Assembly (NCBI RefSeq): GCF_021390595.1
Contig: NZ_JAJEJR010000001.1
Span: forward strand, 3,100,001-3,164,000
From: Paraburkholderia sp. HP33-1
GTDB lineage: Bacteria; Pseudomonadota; Gammaproteobacteria; Burkholderiales; Burkholderiaceae
Direction: 5' to 3'
DNA length: 64,000 bases
Shown here: piece by piece, positions 1-11,754 of the stretch
How positions within the stretch are numbered: position 1 is the first letter of the stretch
Layout of the letters: every line of letters begins with the position of its first letter
The notes under the pieces: generated by a model
Told to the model about the DNA's origin: nothing
The model's database searches: none
The model's input: the letters and a program-made list of their open reading frames with translations, nothing else
Position numbers and translations under genes: made by a program

Positions 1-287
1 GCGTTCAGGAGGCGCCGCACGTCTTCGACCGCACGCACGCCGCCGCCGACCGTCAGCGGAATGAACACCTGCGAGGCGACCGCCTCGATGATCGGCAGGA
101 TCAGGTCGCGCTGATCCGAGGTCGCGGTGATATCGAGGAACGTGAGTTCGTCGGCGCCCTGATCGTCGTAACGGCGCGCGATCTCGACCGGGTCGCCCGC
201 GTCGCGCAGTTCGACGAAGTTGACGCCCTTGACCACGCGGCCCGCGGTGACGTCGAGACAGGGGATGATGCGTTTAGCTAGAGCCAT
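1..287 (-). CDS. hisF: Imidazole glycerol phosphate synthase cyclase subunit HisF (partial, C-terminus outside window)
   Basis: The first 95 residues are visible, starting [20 protein letters not shown] and running off the left edge. HisF is the (beta/alpha)8-barrel cyclase half of IGP synthase; with HisH it turns PRFAR plus glutamine-derived ammonia into IGP and AICAR in the cytoplasm. The segment [13 protein letters not shown] carries the catalytic Asp of strand 1, and [11 protein letters not shown] is the phosphate-binding loop of the family. It is the last visible gene of the his run, 194 bp after hisA, a wider gap than most junctions here. No own promoter was recognised in that gap. Confidence 0.95.
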
Positions 288-481
288 GATCGTGCAAATC
301 TGCCAATACCGCTGATGAGGCCGCTCGCTTGCAGGCAAGCGGCACGGTGCCGGCGCGAGCGGTTGCATCGCGCCGCGAGTGGGTGCCCGCCGGAAGCTGG
401 AGCGATTCCGGGTACGTGATCGTGCGACGCGCGCTACCGGCAAGCCGTCGCTCGAGCGAGCGTCGCAAGCCGAAGCCGTGC

Positions 482-1234
482 TTAAGCGTCGTCCGCTTCG
501 CGCAGCCGGTCCGCGAGCGTTTGCGCGGCTGCGAAGTCGAGGTCGCCCGAATAGATCGCGCGGCCACAGATCACGCCTTCGATGCCCTCGCCTTCGACTT
601 CGCACAGCGATTCGATGTCCGTGAGGTTCGACAGCCCGCCGCTCGCGATCACCGGAATCTTGACCGCGCGCGCGAGGCGCACCGTCGCTTCGATGTTGAT
701 GCCTTGCAGCATGCCGTCGCGGCCGATGTCGGTATAGATGATCGACTCGCAGCCGTAGTCCTCGAACTTGCGCGCGAGGTCGGCCACTTCGTGACCGGTC
801 AGCTTGCTCCAGCCGTCGGTCGCGACCTTGCCGTCTTTCGCGTCGAGACCCACGATGATGTGGCCGCCGAACGCGGTGCACGCGTCCTGCAGAAAGCCGG
901 GGTTCTTCACCGCGGCCGTGCCGATGATCACGTACGACAAACCGTCGTCCAGATAGCGCTCGATCGTGTTCAGGTCGCGGATACCACCGCCCAGCTGGAC
1001 CGGAATCTCGCCGCCCACTTCATCGATGATCGCCCGGATCGCATCGCCGTTCTTCGGCTTGCCGGCGAACGCACCGTTCAGATCGACCAGATGCAGACGG
1101 CGCGCGCCGCGGTTGACCCAATGTCGGGCCATTGCCGCCGGTTCCTCGGAGAAAATCGTCGCCTGGTCCATATCGCCTTGTTTGAGGCGTACACACTGAC
1201 CATCTTTCAGGTCGATGGCGGGAATCAGCAGCAT
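482..1234 (-). CDS. hisA: Phosphoribosylformimino-5-aminoimidazole carboxamide ribotide isomerase
   Basis: 250 residues, usual family length. HisA performs the Amadori isomerisation of ProFAR to PRFAR, step four of histidine synthesis. The catalytic pair is seen as Asp8 in [10 protein letters not shown] and the second Asp in [11 protein letters not shown]; the phosphate-binding loops [10 protein letters not shown] and VIASGGLS are intact. It is a paralogue of HisF, the next gene. The gap to hisH upstream is 181 bp and holds no open frame I would call. Translation starts at ATG 1234. Confidence 0.97.
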
Positions 1235-1415
1235 AGCAATCGGGTGTTATCTGGGAATGGGTTGAAGGTCGGCGGCAGCGGCTGGCGAGTTAGCCCGCCG
1301 CAACGCCGTCCCGCTAGTTTAGTACAACTCTTTCGGCGCTCCAGCGGGGCGCCGATCGGATGCGGGACCGCGGCGCCGCGCGACGTGCGCGCGGCAACGG
1401 GATAAAGAAAGGCGT

Positions 1416-2057
1416 TCACGGGTTCCAGTGCACGAAGTTGCGATACACGCGCAGACCCGCCTCAGCGCTCTTTTCAGGGTGGAATTGGGTGGCGAAAATG
1501 TTATCCCGCGCTACCGCCGAGGTAAAGGGCACGCCATAGACCGTCTCGCCCGACGTATGCGCCGGGTTGTCCGGCACCACGTAGTAGCTGTGCACGAAGT
1601 AGAAGAACGCGTTGTCGGCGACGCCGTCCCATAGCGGATGCGGCTGCGCCTGGCGCACGCGGTTCCAGCCCATCTGCGGGACCTTGAAGCGCGAGCCGTC
1701 GTCCTGCACCTGGCCTTCGAGCTCGAAGCGCACTACCTTGCCGGGCAACAGACCCAGACCCGACGTATCGCCCTCGGCGCTCCAGTCGAACAGCATCTGT
1801 TCGCCGACGCACACGCCCATCAGCGGCTTGCTGCGCGACGCCTCGACGACCGCTTCCTGCAAGCCGGACTCGGCGAGACTGCGCATGCAGTCGGGCATCG
1901 CGCCCTGGCCGGGGAGCACCACGCGGTCGGCCGCGCGGATCGCTTCGGGACGATCGACGATCGCCACGTCCGCTTCCGGCGCGGCCTTGCGCAATGCCTG
2001 GGCAACCGAGCGCAGGTTGCCCATTCCGTAATCCACAATCGCTATCGAAGTTTTCAT
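1416..2057 (-). CDS. hisH: Imidazole glycerol phosphate synthase glutamine amidotransferase subunit
   Basis: 213 residues, a class I glutamine amidotransferase that releases ammonia for HisF. The nucleophile elbow is read as GVCVGEQ with Cys83 (many homologues have GICLGMQ), and the His-Glu end of the triad lies in [10 protein letters not shown] near the C-terminus. The start [17 protein letters not shown] is typical of the family. It is separated from hisB by about 150 bp without a recognisable gene. Some relatives, as I recall, carry a MarC-type membrane gene at this junction; nothing of the kind is seen here. Confidence 0.96.
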   Translation of the reverse strand: MKTSIAIVDYGMGNLRSVAQALRKAAPEADVAIVDRPEAIRAADRVVLPGQGAMPDCMRSLAESGLQEAVVEASRSKPLMGVCVGEQMLFDWSAEGDTSGLGLLPGKVVRFELEGQVQDDGSRFKVPQMGWNRVRQAQPHPLWDGVADNAFFYFVHSYYVVPDNPAHTSGETVYGVPFTSAVARDNIFATQFHPEKSAEAGLRVYRNFVHWNP

Positions 2058-2206
2058 TTCAAGTTTGGCCGCTCTGCCTTCAACCGATCGACGCGGCTGC
2101 GCGACGTCGAACGACGCGCCGGCTCGCGCGGACCTGCTCGATGAATTGCCTGACGGAAATCGCTCGAAGGTGAGTGGCCTAAAGACGTTGGTGGCGATGA
2201 AACCGG

Positions 2207-2794
2207 TTAAAGGCTGCCCTTGGTCGACGGAATCTGCCCGGCCGCGCGCTCGTCGAGTTCGACCGCCATACGCAGCGCGCGCCCGAATGCCTTGAACACC
2301 GTTTCGAGCTGATGGTGCGCATTGATGCCGCGCAGGTTGTCGATATGCAGGGTCACGCCGGCGTGGTTCACGAAGCCGCGGAAGAATTCAATCGACAGAT
2401 CGACGTCGAACGTGCCGATGCGCGCGCGCGTGAACGGCACGTGGAATTCGAGGCCCGGACGGCCGGAAAAATCGATCACGACGCGCGACAGCGCTTCGTC
2501 GAGCGGCACGTACGAATGACCGTAGCGGCGAATGCCCTTGCGATCGCCGATCGCCTTTGCAACCGCCTGGCCGAGCGTGATGCCGGTGTCTTCGACCGTA
2601 TGGTGGTCGTCGATATGCAGGTCGCCATGCGCTTCGATCTCGAGGTCGAATAGCCCATGGCGGGCGATCTGGTCGAGCATGTGGTCCAGGAACGGCACAC
2701 CGGTGGCCAGCTTCTGCTGGCCGGTGCCGTCCAGGTTGATCTTCACACGGATCTGCGTTTCGCTGGTGTTGCGAACGACTTCCGCAAGGCGCAT
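2207..2794 (-). CDS. hisB: Imidazoleglycerol-phosphate dehydratase
   Basis: 195 residues, the monofunctional dehydratase length, without the histidinol phosphatase domain fused in E. coli. It dehydrates IGP to imidazole acetol phosphate using a di-manganese centre. Metal-binding motifs are visible as [24 protein letters not shown], and the second HH-containing motif [19 protein letters not shown] separate histidinol-phosphatase must exist elsewhere in the genome. It sits between hisC (88 bp gap) and hisH. Confidence 0.97.
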   Translation of the reverse strand: MRLAEVVRNTSETQIRVKINLDGTGQQKLATGVPFLDHMLDQIARHGLFDLEIEAHGDLHIDDHHTVEDTGITLGQAVAKAIGDRKGIRRYGHSYVPLDEALSRVVIDFSGRPGLEFHVPFTRARIGTFDVDLSIEFFRGFVNHAGVTLHIDNLRGINAHHQLETVFKAFGRALRMAVELDERAAGQIPSTKGSL

Positions 2795-2883
2795 GGCAAT
2801 TCCTCGAATCTGGCTTAAAAGCGCTAGTAATGTGGGGTGGAGAAAATGGCGGGCTGCTCGGTGCAGCCGCTCAGTGCGGCGGA

Positions 2884-3954
2884 TTACCGCAACACGAGCT
2901 TCAGACCGGCGAGCAACTGGGTGTTCTCGTCAGGCGAACCGACGGTCAAACGCACACAATTAGCCAGCAATGGATGCATTTTACTCACGTTTTTGATCAA
3001 AACCCGTGCCGTTAGCAGAGTTTCGAACAGTACCGACGCATCCGGCACCCGCACGAGCAGAAAGTTGCCCGCGCTCGGGAACACTTCGGCGCCCGGCAGC
3101 GCGGCCACCGCCCGCGCGAGCTTCTCGCGCTCGTCACGCAGTTGCGCGGCCTGCGCGTCGAGCACGCCGATGTGGTCGAGCAAAAAATCGGCCGTGGCCT
3201 GCGTCAGCACGTTGGTGTTGTACGGCGGACGCACCTTGTCTAACTCGTTCAGCCAGGCGGGCTTGCCGACGAGGTAACCAAGGCGGATCCCGGCGAGGCC
3301 CAGCTTCGACACCGTGCGCATTACGACGACGTTGTCGAACTGGTCGGCGCGCGGCAGCCAGCTCTTCTGCGCGAACGGCTGATACGCCTCGTCGATCACC
3401 ACGAGGCTCTTGCCCGCCGCGACGATGATGCGCTCGATGGCGGCGTCGTCGAACAGCGTGCCGGTGGGGTTATTCGGATACGCGAGATAGATGATCGCGG
3501 GTTCGTGCTCGGTGATCGCCGCCAGCATCGCGTCGGTGTCGAGCGTGAAGTCGGGTTTCAGCGGTACGCCGACGAATTCGAGATTCGCCAGCTTCGCCGA
3601 CACCTGATACATGACGAACCCCGGCACCGGTGCGAGCACCGTCGCACCCGGCTTCGAGCATGCGACCGACATGATGCTGATGATTTCATCCGAGCCGTTG
3701 CCGAGCAGCACGTCGCAACCCGCCGGCACGCGCATCACGTGACGGATGCGCTCGATCAGCTGCTCGGGGCGCGCTGCCGGATAACGATTCAGCGCGACGC
3801 CGGCCAGACGCTCGCCGAGATGCGCGGCGAGTTCCGGCGGCAGCGGAAACGGGTTTTCCATCGCGTCGAGCTTGATGAAGCCGGTGGCGTCCGGAACCGG
3901 ATAGCTCGTCATTGCGAGCACGTCGCTGCGGATGATGTCTTGAGGTGTCGTCAT
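2884..3954 (-). CDS. hisC: Histidinol-phosphate aminotransferase
   Basis: 356 residues, class I/II PLP-dependent aminotransferase. It converts imidazole acetol phosphate plus glutamate to histidinol phosphate. Visible marks are [10 protein letters not shown] (cofactor loop), [10 protein letters not shown] (Asp pairing with the pyridine nitrogen), and the Schiff-base lysine Lys217 in TVSKLGLAG, followed by the phosphate-binding GIRLGYLVG. It lies between hisD and hisB on the same strand. Its start at 3954 is about 130 bp after the hisD stop. Burkholderiales often have several HisC-like paralogues; position in the operon argues this is the dedicated one. Confidence 0.95.
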   Translation of the reverse strand: MTTPQDIIRSDVLAMTSYPVPDATGFIKLDAMENPFPLPPELAAHLGERLAGVALNRYPAARPEQLIERIRHVMRVPAGCDVLLGNGSDEIISIMSVACSKPGATVLAPVPGFVMYQVSAKLANLEFVGVPLKPDFTLDTDAMLAAITEHEPAIIYLAYPNNPTGTLFDDAAIERIIVAAGKSLVVIDEAYQPFAQKSWLPRADQFDNVVVMRTVSKLGLAGIRLGYLVGKPAWLNELDKVRPPYNTNVLTQATADFLLDHIGVLDAQAAQLRDEREKLARAVAALPGAEVFPSAGNFLLVRVPDASVLFETLLTARVLIKNVSKMHPLLANCVRLTVGSPDENTQLLAGLKLVLR

Positions 3955-4083
3955 AGCTTCGGTGGCCGGCCCGTGCGCAGAACGCCGGAGCGGGCGTCGT
4001 CGGCGCAGGGCCGCTCGGGTTGGTCTCTATCGTAGTTATTGAACGGCCGGATGGGCGCGATCCGTCGCTATAGGTGATCCGCC

Positions 4084-5418
4084 TCAGCCGCGTTCGTTGC
4101 TGTTCTGCCGCATCCGGTATTCGGCGCTGCGCGCGTGCGCCGGCAGACCTTCGCCATAGGCGAGTTCGGCGGCGATCTCGCCGAGCGTCTGCGCACCTTC
4201 CGCGCTGACCTCGATCAGGCTCGAACGCTTGAAGAAATCATAGACGCCGAGCGGCGACGAGAACCGTGCGGTGCGCGACGTCGGCAGCACGTGATTCGGA
4301 CCCGCACAGTAGTCGCCGAGGCTCTCGCTCGTGTAGCGGCCAAGGAAGATCGCGCCCGCGTGGCGGATCTGCTGCGCCCACTGATGCGGCTCCAGCGCCG
4401 AGATTTCGAGGTGCTCCGGCGCGATGTCGTTGGCGATCGCGCAAGCCTCTGCCATGTCGCGTACCTTGATCAGCGCGCCGCGGTTTTCGAGCGACGTGCG
4501 GATCACTTCGTGGCGCGGCATGGTGGGCAGCAGTTCGTCGATCGCTTCCTTCACGCGCGCGATGAACGCGTCATCCGGGCACAGCAGGATCGACTGCGCG
4601 AGCTCGTCGTGCTCAGCCTGAGAGAACAGGTCCATCGCGACCCAGCGCGGATCGGTCGTGCCGTCGCACAGCACGAGGATTTCCGACGGCCCGGCGATCA
4701 TGTCGATGCCGACCGTGCCAAACACGCGCCGTTTCGCCGACGCGACATAGGCATTGCCGGGGCCGCAGATCTTGTCGACCGCAGGCACGGTCCGCGTGCC
4801 GTACGCGAGCGCGCCCACCGCCTGCGCGCCGCCGATCGTAAACACGCGATCGACGCCGCCCAGCAGTGCCGCCGCGAGCACGAGCGGATTCTTTACGCCG
4901 TCGGGCGTCGGCACGACCATCACGATTTCGCGCACGCCGGCCACCCGCGCCGGAATCGCGTTCATCAGCACCGATGACGGATACGCCGCCTTGCCACCCG
5001 GCACATAGATTCCCGCGCGATCGAGCGGCGTGACCTTCTGGCCAAGCACGGTGCCGTCCGCTTCCGTGTACTGCCAGCTATGGCTGCCGCACTCGATCTT
5101 CTGCTTCTCGTGATAGCCGCGCACACGCGCCGCCGCCGCTTCGAGCGCCGCACGCCGCTTCGGCTCGAGACTTTCGAGCGCCGCTTCGAGCTCCGACATC
5201 GGCAGCTCAAGCTCGGCCACGGCTTTCGCATCGATGCGATCGAAGCGTTTCGTGTACTCGAGCACTGCCTCGTCGCCGCGCGCCTTCACGTCGTTCAGAA
5301 TCTGCGCGACCGAGCGCTCGATGGCTTCGTCTTCGCTCGCCTCGAACGCGAGCACCGCGTGCAACGACTTGTGGAAGTCGCTAGCGGTGGAATCGAGTTT
5401 GCGAATCTTGATAGACAT
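4084..5418 (-). CDS. hisD: Histidinol dehydrogenase
   Basis: 444 residues, usual length. It oxidises L-histidinol to L-histidine in two NAD-dependent steps with zinc. Seen: the NAD region around [28 protein letters not shown], the catalytic/zinc segment [14 protein letters not shown], and the C-terminal metal-binding APEHLEI and GPNHVLPT. The start [11 protein letters not shown] lies 58 bp after the hisG stop. Operon position hisG-hisD-hisC matches the standard order. Confidence 0.97.
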   Translation of the reverse strand: MSIKIRKLDSTASDFHKSLHAVLAFEASEDEAIERSVAQILNDVKARGDEAVLEYTKRFDRIDAKAVAELELPMSELEAALESLEPKRRAALEAAAARVRGYHEKQKIECGSHSWQYTEADGTVLGQKVTPLDRAGIYVPGGKAAYPSSVLMNAIPARVAGVREIVMVVPTPDGVKNPLVLAAALLGGVDRVFTIGGAQAVGALAYGTRTVPAVDKICGPGNAYVASAKRRVFGTVGIDMIAGPSEILVLCDGTTDPRWVAMDLFSQAEHDELAQSILLCPDDAFIARVKEAIDELLPTMPRHEVIRTSLENRGALIKVRDMAEACAIANDIAPEHLEISALEPHQWAQQIRHAGAIFLGRYTSESLGDYCAGPNHVLPTSRTARFSSPLGVYDFFKRSSLIEVSAEGAQTLGEIAAELAYGEGLPAHARSAEYRMRQNSNERG

Positions 5419-5476
5419 ACAGGTATCCGTTTCGGTAAGGCGCTCAGTCGCAGCGAGATCAGAGTGCCATCGTCAG

Positions 5477-7548
<2,072 letters not shown>

Positions 7549-7788
7549 TTACGCGTTCTGCCATTCGGCGGGCGTCAGCGTCTTCATGCTGAGCGCGTGG
7601 ATTTCTTCGCGCATGCGGTCGCCGAGCGCCGCATACACGAGTTGATGGCGCTGGATCAGGCGCTTGCCTTCGAAGTTCGGCGAGACGATCGTCGCAAAGA
7701 AATGCTGACCGTCGCCTTCGACTTCGAGGTGCTCGCACGCGAGTCCAGCCGCAATGTACTGTTTGACCTGTTCCGGGGTCGGCAACAT
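7549..7788 (-). CDS. BolA family protein, IbaG-like
   Basis: 79 residues, complete. It has the BolA fold signature: GDGQHFFATIVSPNFEGKRLIQRHQLVYAALGDRM, with the conserved His in the RHQLVY helix, and MREEIHALSMKTLTPAEW. BolA/IbaG proteins bind monothiol glutaredoxins and Fe-S clusters and help iron-sulfur trafficking or envelope stress responses. Position directly before murA and after the mla genes mirrors ibaG (yrbA) in E. coli, which is why IbaG rather than BolA proper is proposed. It starts 15 bp after the ABC permease stop, so it belongs to the same transcript. Confidence 0.88.
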   Translation of the reverse strand: MLPTPEQVKQYIAAGLACEHLEVEGDGQHFFATIVSPNFEGKRLIQRHQLVYAALGDRMREEIHALSMKTLTPAEWQNA

Positions 7789-7803
7789 GAGAGAAGCTCC
7801 TCG

Positions 7804-8568
7804 TCAGTGGCGCAGCTTGTAGCCGGAGGCGAGCATGCGCATCGCCACGACGGCCAGCACCACGAAGAAACCGGCGACGATCGCGAGGCTCACGAGCGGG
7901 TCGATATCCGACACGCCGAAAAAGCCATAGCGAAAGCCGTCGATCATGTAGAAAAACGGATTGAGCCGCGATACTTCGCGCCACACGGGCGGCAGCGTAT
8001 GCGTCGAGTAGAACACGCCCGACAGGAACGTGAGCGGCATGATCAGAAAGTTCTGGAACGCGGCGAGCTGGTCGAACTTCTCGGCCCAGATGCCGGCGAT
8101 CAGACCCAGCGTGCCGAGGATCGCCGCGCCGAACATCGCGAACACGATGATGTAGAGCGGTGCGGTAAAGGCGAGCGGCACGAACCAGATCGTCACGATG
8201 AACACACCGAAGCCGACACACAAGCCGCGAGCGACGGCCGCGAGCACGTAGGCCGCGAATATCTCGTAGTGCGACAGCGGCGGCAGCAACATGAACACGA
8301 GGTTGCCCGTGATCTTCGACTGGATCAGCGAAGAAGAACTATTCGCGAACGCGTTCTGCAGCACGCTCATCATCACGAGTCCCGGAACCAGGAAGCTCGT
8401 ATATTCGACGCCCGGATAGACCTGCACGTGGCCGCGCAGCGCGTGGCCGAAGATGGTCAGGTACAGCAGCGCGGTGATGACCGGCGCGAGCACGGTCTGG
8501 AACGATACCTTCCAGAAACGCAGCAGTTCTTTGTAAAACAGCGTGCTAAATCCACTGTAGCCGCTCAT
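7804..8568 (-). CDS. ABC-2 type transporter permease (YadH-like)
   Basis: 254 residues from ATG 8568 (MSGYSGFSTLFYKELLRFWK). About six hydrophobic segments are seen, such as TVLAPVITALLYLTIFG, LCVGFGVFIVTIWFVPL, IIVFAMFGAAILGTLGLIAGIWA and LAIVAGFFVVLAVVAMRML. The signature region FLIMPLTFLSGVFYS with PVWREVSRLNPFFYMIDGFR is typical of ABC-2 exporters. It pairs with the upstream ATPase gene, whose stop overlaps this start by 4 bp. The substrate is unknown; families of this kind export polysaccharides, lipids or drugs. The longer open frame to 8676 merely runs into the ATPase gene. Confidence 0.9.
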   Translation of the reverse strand: MSGYSGFSTLFYKELLRFWKVSFQTVLAPVITALLYLTIFGHALRGHVQVYPGVEYTSFLVPGLVMMSVLQNAFANSSSSLIQSKITGNLVFMLLPPLSHYEIFAAYVLAAVARGLCVGFGVFIVTIWFVPLAFTAPLYIIVFAMFGAAILGTLGLIAGIWAEKFDQLAAFQNFLIMPLTFLSGVFYSTHTLPPVWREVSRLNPFFYMIDGFRYGFFGVSDIDPLVSLAIVAGFFVVLAVVAMRMLASGYKLRH

Positions 8569-9497
8569 GCAAGCCCCTCGATCACTTCCGGACCGTTCAT
8601 CACCTGAACGAATACGTCTTCGAGGTCGGCCTTGCGGACCTCGATTTCGTCGAATGTACAACCGGCCGCGCGGCATTGCGCGAGGATGCGCTCGACGTCG
8701 TCATAGCTCGTCAGGCGCAGCAGATGCTGCCGGCCGTTGCCGTTGGCCGCGCCGCCTTCCGCCTCGAGCGGACGCAGCTCGGCGGGCAGCACGCCCTGCG
8801 CGAAACGCACGAACAACTGCATGCCGGCGAAACGCTGCAACAGCGTGCTGGTGCGATCGAGCGCGACGACCTCGCCACGGCGCAGCATCGCGATGCGGTC
8901 GCACAGCGATTCGGCTTCTTCGAGGTAATGCGTGGTCAGCACGATGGTGTGGCCTTCGCGATTCAGGCGCGAGATGAACTTCCACAGCGTCTGACGCAGC
9001 TCGACGTCGACACCCGCGGTCGGCTCGTCGAGCACGATCACCGGCGGACGATGCACCAGCGCCTGCGCGACCAGCACGCGGCGCTTCATGCCACCCGACA
9101 GCGCGCGCATATTCGCGTCGGCTTTCTCGGTGAGATCGAGATTGGCCATGATCTCGTCGATCCAGGCGTCGTTGTTGCGCAGCCCGTAGTAGCCCGACTG
9201 GATGCGCAAGGTTTCGCGCACCGTGAAGAACGGATCGAACACGAGTTCCTGCGGCACCACGCCCAGCGCGCGGCGCGCGTTGCGGAAGTCGCCGACGACG
9301 TCGTGACCGCGCACCGCGATGCTGCCTTCATCGGCGCGCGCGAGACCCGCGAGAATGCTGATGAGCGTCGTCTTGCCCGCGCCGTTCGGACCAAGCAGTC
9401 CGAAGAACTCGCCTTCTTCGACCGTGAGGCTGACGCCCTTGAGCGCCTGCAAGTCCTTGTAGCGCTTCTTGACGTTACGAATTTCTATGGCTGACAT
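8565..9497 (-). CDS. ABC transporter ATP-binding protein (YadG/CcmA-type)
   Basis: 310 residues. Walker A is GLLGPNGAGKTT near residue 35, the signature is ALSGGMKRRVLVAQAL, Walker B with catalytic Glu is VIVLDEPTAGVD, and the switch His is in TTHYLEEAE. A C-terminal stretch of roughly 90 residues (from about 220) follows the nucleotide-binding domain, as in exporter ATPases. It forms a two-gene ABC-2 exporter with the next gene and is wedged between mlaB and the bolA-like gene, inside what is otherwise an mla-ibaG-murA arrangement. A possible TATAAT -10 element lies 126 bp upstream. Confidence 0.92.
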   Translation of the reverse strand: MSAIEIRNVKKRYKDLQALKGVSLTVEEGEFFGLLGPNGAGKTTLISILAGLARADEGSIAVRGHDVVGDFRNARRALGVVPQELVFDPFFTVRETLRIQSGYYGLRNNDAWIDEIMANLDLTEKADANMRALSGGMKRRVLVAQALVHRPPVIVLDEPTAGVDVELRQTLWKFISRLNREGHTIVLTTHYLEEAESLCDRIAMLRRGEVVALDRTSTLLQRFAGMQLFVRFAQGVLPAELRPLEAEGGAANGNGRQHLLRLTSYDDVERILAQCRAAGCTFDEIEVRKADLEDVFVQVMNGPEVIEGLA

Positions 9498-9622
9498 GAC
9501 TATGGGCCGCGTGCGTCGCGGCGCCCGAAGTAGCCCCGATGGAGCCTGGGGACGAGCAAATGCTGGAAGAAACGGAACCGGGGCCGATTAGGGGCCAGTT
9601 CAACGCCCCAAAAAAACGTTTG

Positions 9623-9628
9623 ATTATA
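9623..9628 (-). promoter_or_regulatory. Possible -10 element for the ABC exporter-bolA-murA-his segment
   Basis: On the minus strand the sequence reads CCCTATAATC, a perfect TATAAT, in the 189-bp gap between mlaB and the ABC ATPase gene. No good -35 hexamer is found 16-18 bp upstream, so the call rests on the -10 alone. The mlaF upstream region has the same CCCTATAAT string. Confidence 0.35.
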
Positions 9629-9686
9629 GGGCAAAAACTGATGCCCCCGGCCTGGCCGGAAGGAGGGAGACGACGCTAGAGGAGCG

Positions 9687-10007
9687 TCAATGTCGCGCTG
9701 ACGCAACCATGCTGGATGCGGCAGGAGTCAGGAGAGTATCGACGCCGTAGGCTTGCGCGAGACTGGCGAGACCAGCCGGCAGATTGATGATTTCAAACTT
9801 GCCGCCGCGCGCCGCCGCGACCCGCACCCACGCGAGCAGCACGGCGAGCGCCGACGAATCGAATTGCTTGAGCGGCGCGCAATCGACGCCGCGCGCGCCC
9901 GCCGCGATACGTTGCAGACCCGCCGCGAGCGCGGCCTTCGCGCTCTCGTGGGTCAGCGTCGCACCACTGTCGAAGCGGTTCGCGACCGGGTTCAGCACGT
10001 CGCTCAC
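9687..10007 (-). CDS. mlaB: MlaB-like STAS domain protein
   Basis: 106 residues with a STAS-type core: a conserved LKQFDSSALAVLLAWVRVAAARG segment (D-S-S/T-A-L is the STAS phosphorylation-loop motif) and FEIINLPAGLASLAQAYGVDTLL at the end. MlaB binds the ATPase MlaF on the cytoplasmic side and is needed for activity of the MlaFEDB complex in the inner membrane. The start overlaps the mlaC stop by 4 bp. Small divergent STAS proteins are hard to assign by sequence alone; the operon position makes MlaB the natural reading. Confidence 0.85.
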   Translation of the reverse strand: MSDVLNPVANRFDSGATLTHESAKAALAAGLQRIAAGARGVDCAPLKQFDSSALAVLLAWVRVAAARGGKFEIINLPAGLASLAQAYGVDTLLTPAASSMVASARH

Positions 10008-10636
10008 GACTGCTTGCCCGCGGCGAGTTGCTGATTACGCTGCGTGAGGAACTGGATCAGTCCGTCCACGCCCTTCTGCTGGATCTGCTCGTTGAACTGC
10101 TGCTGATACGCCTGGATCAACCACGCGCCGAGCACGTTGATGTCATACACGCGCCAGCCTTGCTGCGTCTTGTACAGGCGGTAGTCGAGTTCGATCGGCT
10201 GGCCGTTGTTCATGACGACCGAGCGCACCACCGTGTCGGTGTCGTCCGGGTTCATGCGGAACGGCTTGTACTGGATCTGCTGGTCGCGCACCTGCGCGAG
10301 CGCGCCCGAATAGGTGCGGATCAGCAGCATCTTGAACTGCTCGACCACCTGGTTCTGTTGCTCGGGCGTCGCGGTGCGCCAATTGCGGCCCATCGCGAGC
10401 TGCGTGGTGCGGCGGAAGTCGGTGTACGGCAGGATCTTTTCGTTGACGAGAGCCGTGATGCGCGTGATGTCGCCCTGCTGGATCGACTTGTCGTTGCGAA
10501 TCGCGTCCATCACCTGCTGGGTGACGGTCTTGATCAGCGCTTCAGGCGAGTTGGTGTCCACGGTTTGCGCCGATGCGCCCACGCTGACGAACGAAAACAA
10601 CGCGGCAAACAACGGAATCAGGAAGAATTTTTTCAT
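10004..10636 (-). CDS. mlaC: Phospholipid transport periplasmic shuttle MlaC
   Basis: 210 residues from ATG 10636 (MKKFFLIPLFAALFSFVSVGASAQ, a cleavable signal peptide ending ASAQ). The mature part matches the MlaC/Ttg2D family: PEALIKTVTQQVMDAI, LPYTDFRRTTQLAMGRNWR, QFKMLLIRTYSGAL and GWRVYDINVLGAWLIQAYQQQFNEQIQ. MlaC carries phospholipid between the outer-membrane MlaA-porin complex and the inner-membrane MlaFEDB complex. It follows mlaA and overlaps mlaB by 4 bp. The open frame extending to 10702 lacks a signal peptide at its N-terminus, so the inner ATG is preferred. Confidence 0.95.
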   Translation of the reverse strand: MKKFFLIPLFAALFSFVSVGASAQTVDTNSPEALIKTVTQQVMDAIRNDKSIQQGDITRITALVNEKILPYTDFRRTTQLAMGRNWRTATPEQQNQVVEQFKMLLIRTYSGALAQVRDQQIQYKPFRMNPDDTDTVVRSVVMNNGQPIELDYRLYKTQQGWRVYDINVLGAWLIQAYQQQFNEQIQQKGVDGLIQFLTQRNQQLAAGKQS

Positions 10637-10750
10637 ATCGAGCTTTGCCTCAAAAATAGTGCAACGGTTTGAAGCGACCTTATCACGCGAGTTCGACGGC
10701 AATCCATGCGCAAACTGCGAGAGTCGTATCGATCTGTTACGGCTGCACGT

Positions 10751-11734
10751 TCAATGCAATCTGAAGGACGGGAAGTTGAAGTGCGTGGGTGGCACCAACT
10801 GACCGGCCGGAATCTGCGTGGTTTCGGGGCCGCCGTTCATGTCGAGCGGCGGTGTTTCGGTGCCCGATGCGGGCTCGGGCGCTGACGCGCCCTGCGGCGG
10901 CGGCACGGCCGCGCCGGATGCCGGAGCCGCATTGCCAGCAGCACCCTGCGCGCCCGTCTCGCCTTCGTCGTACTTCGGCAGCGGCGCTTCCTCGTCATAG
11001 TTCGGCAGTTCCTGCTGGCGCCGACCACCAGCAGACAGCAGATACTGACGGCGCTGCAGATAAGCGTTGCGCACGAACGAGTATTTGTCGAGCGCGGCGC
11101 CTTCCAGCACCTCGCCCGCGCCGAGCAGGTTCGCACGCGTGTTGACGATGTTCAGGCCATACAGCGCCCAGCTCAGGCCCGGCGGATCGATGTAGCTGAT
11201 CGGGTTCACGTAGTAGTTGCCGATCGAGCCGACCGCATCGCGCACCGTGCTCGGCCCGAACAGCGGCAGCACCAGGTACGGACCCGGCGGCACGCCATAG
11301 TGGCCGAGCGTCAGACCGAGGTCATTCTCGTGCTTGGGCAGCTTCGCGAGCGTCGCGACGTCGAACAGGCCGCCGACGCCGAACACCGTGTTGATCACGA
11401 TCCGCATGATGTCCGACACGCCGTCGGCGATGCGCAGTTGCAGCAGGTTGTTCGCCGCGATATAGACGTCGCCGATGTTCGAGAAGAAGTTCGTTACGCT
11501 GTCGCGCACCGGCTGCGGCGTGGCCCAAACGTAGCCCTTCGCGACCGGTTTCAGCGCGTACTGGTCGATCTTGTCGTTGACGGTGAAGATCGTGCGGTTC
11601 AGCCCTTCGAACGGATCGCCCTTGGTGGGTGTCTGCACGGTCGTGCAACCGGCTAGCAGCGCAGCCGCCACCGCGACCTTGCCGAACTGTAGGACGCGCG
11701 CGCCGCTGCGCCCGGTCTGCAGTGTCGTCTGCAT
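10751..11734 (-). CDS. mlaA: Outer-membrane lipoprotein MlaA (VacJ)
   Basis: 327 residues, longer than the roughly 250 of E. coli MlaA. A lipobox ALLAGC puts the lipidated Cys at residue 30. The family core DPFEGLNRTIFTVNDKIDQY, FSNIGDVYIAANNLLQ, FGVGGLFDVATLAKLPKHENDLGLTLGHYGVPPGPYLVLPLFGPSTVRD and the tyrosine-rich ending of the domain are intact. After about residue 235 comes an Ala/Pro/Gly-rich tail (AGNAAPASGAAVPPPQGA...). MlaA sits with a porin in the outer membrane and removes misplaced outer-leaflet phospholipid. Here it is inside the mla operon, between mlaD and mlaC, whereas in E. coli it is unlinked. Confidence 0.95.
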   Translation of the reverse strand: MQTTLQTGRSGARVLQFGKVAVAAALLAGCTTVQTPTKGDPFEGLNRTIFTVNDKIDQYALKPVAKGYVWATPQPVRDSVTNFFSNIGDVYIAANNLLQLRIADGVSDIMRIVINTVFGVGGLFDVATLAKLPKHENDLGLTLGHYGVPPGPYLVLPLFGPSTVRDAVGSIGNYYVNPISYIDPPGLSWALYGLNIVNTRANLLGAGEVLEGAALDKYSFVRNAYLQRRQYLLSAGGRRQQELPNYDEEAPLPKYDEGETGAQGAAGNAAPASGAAVPPPQGASAPEPASGTETPPLDMNGGPETTQIPAGQLVPPTHFNFPSFRLH

Positions 11735-11754
11735 CGTAGTTCTCCTTGTTGGCC

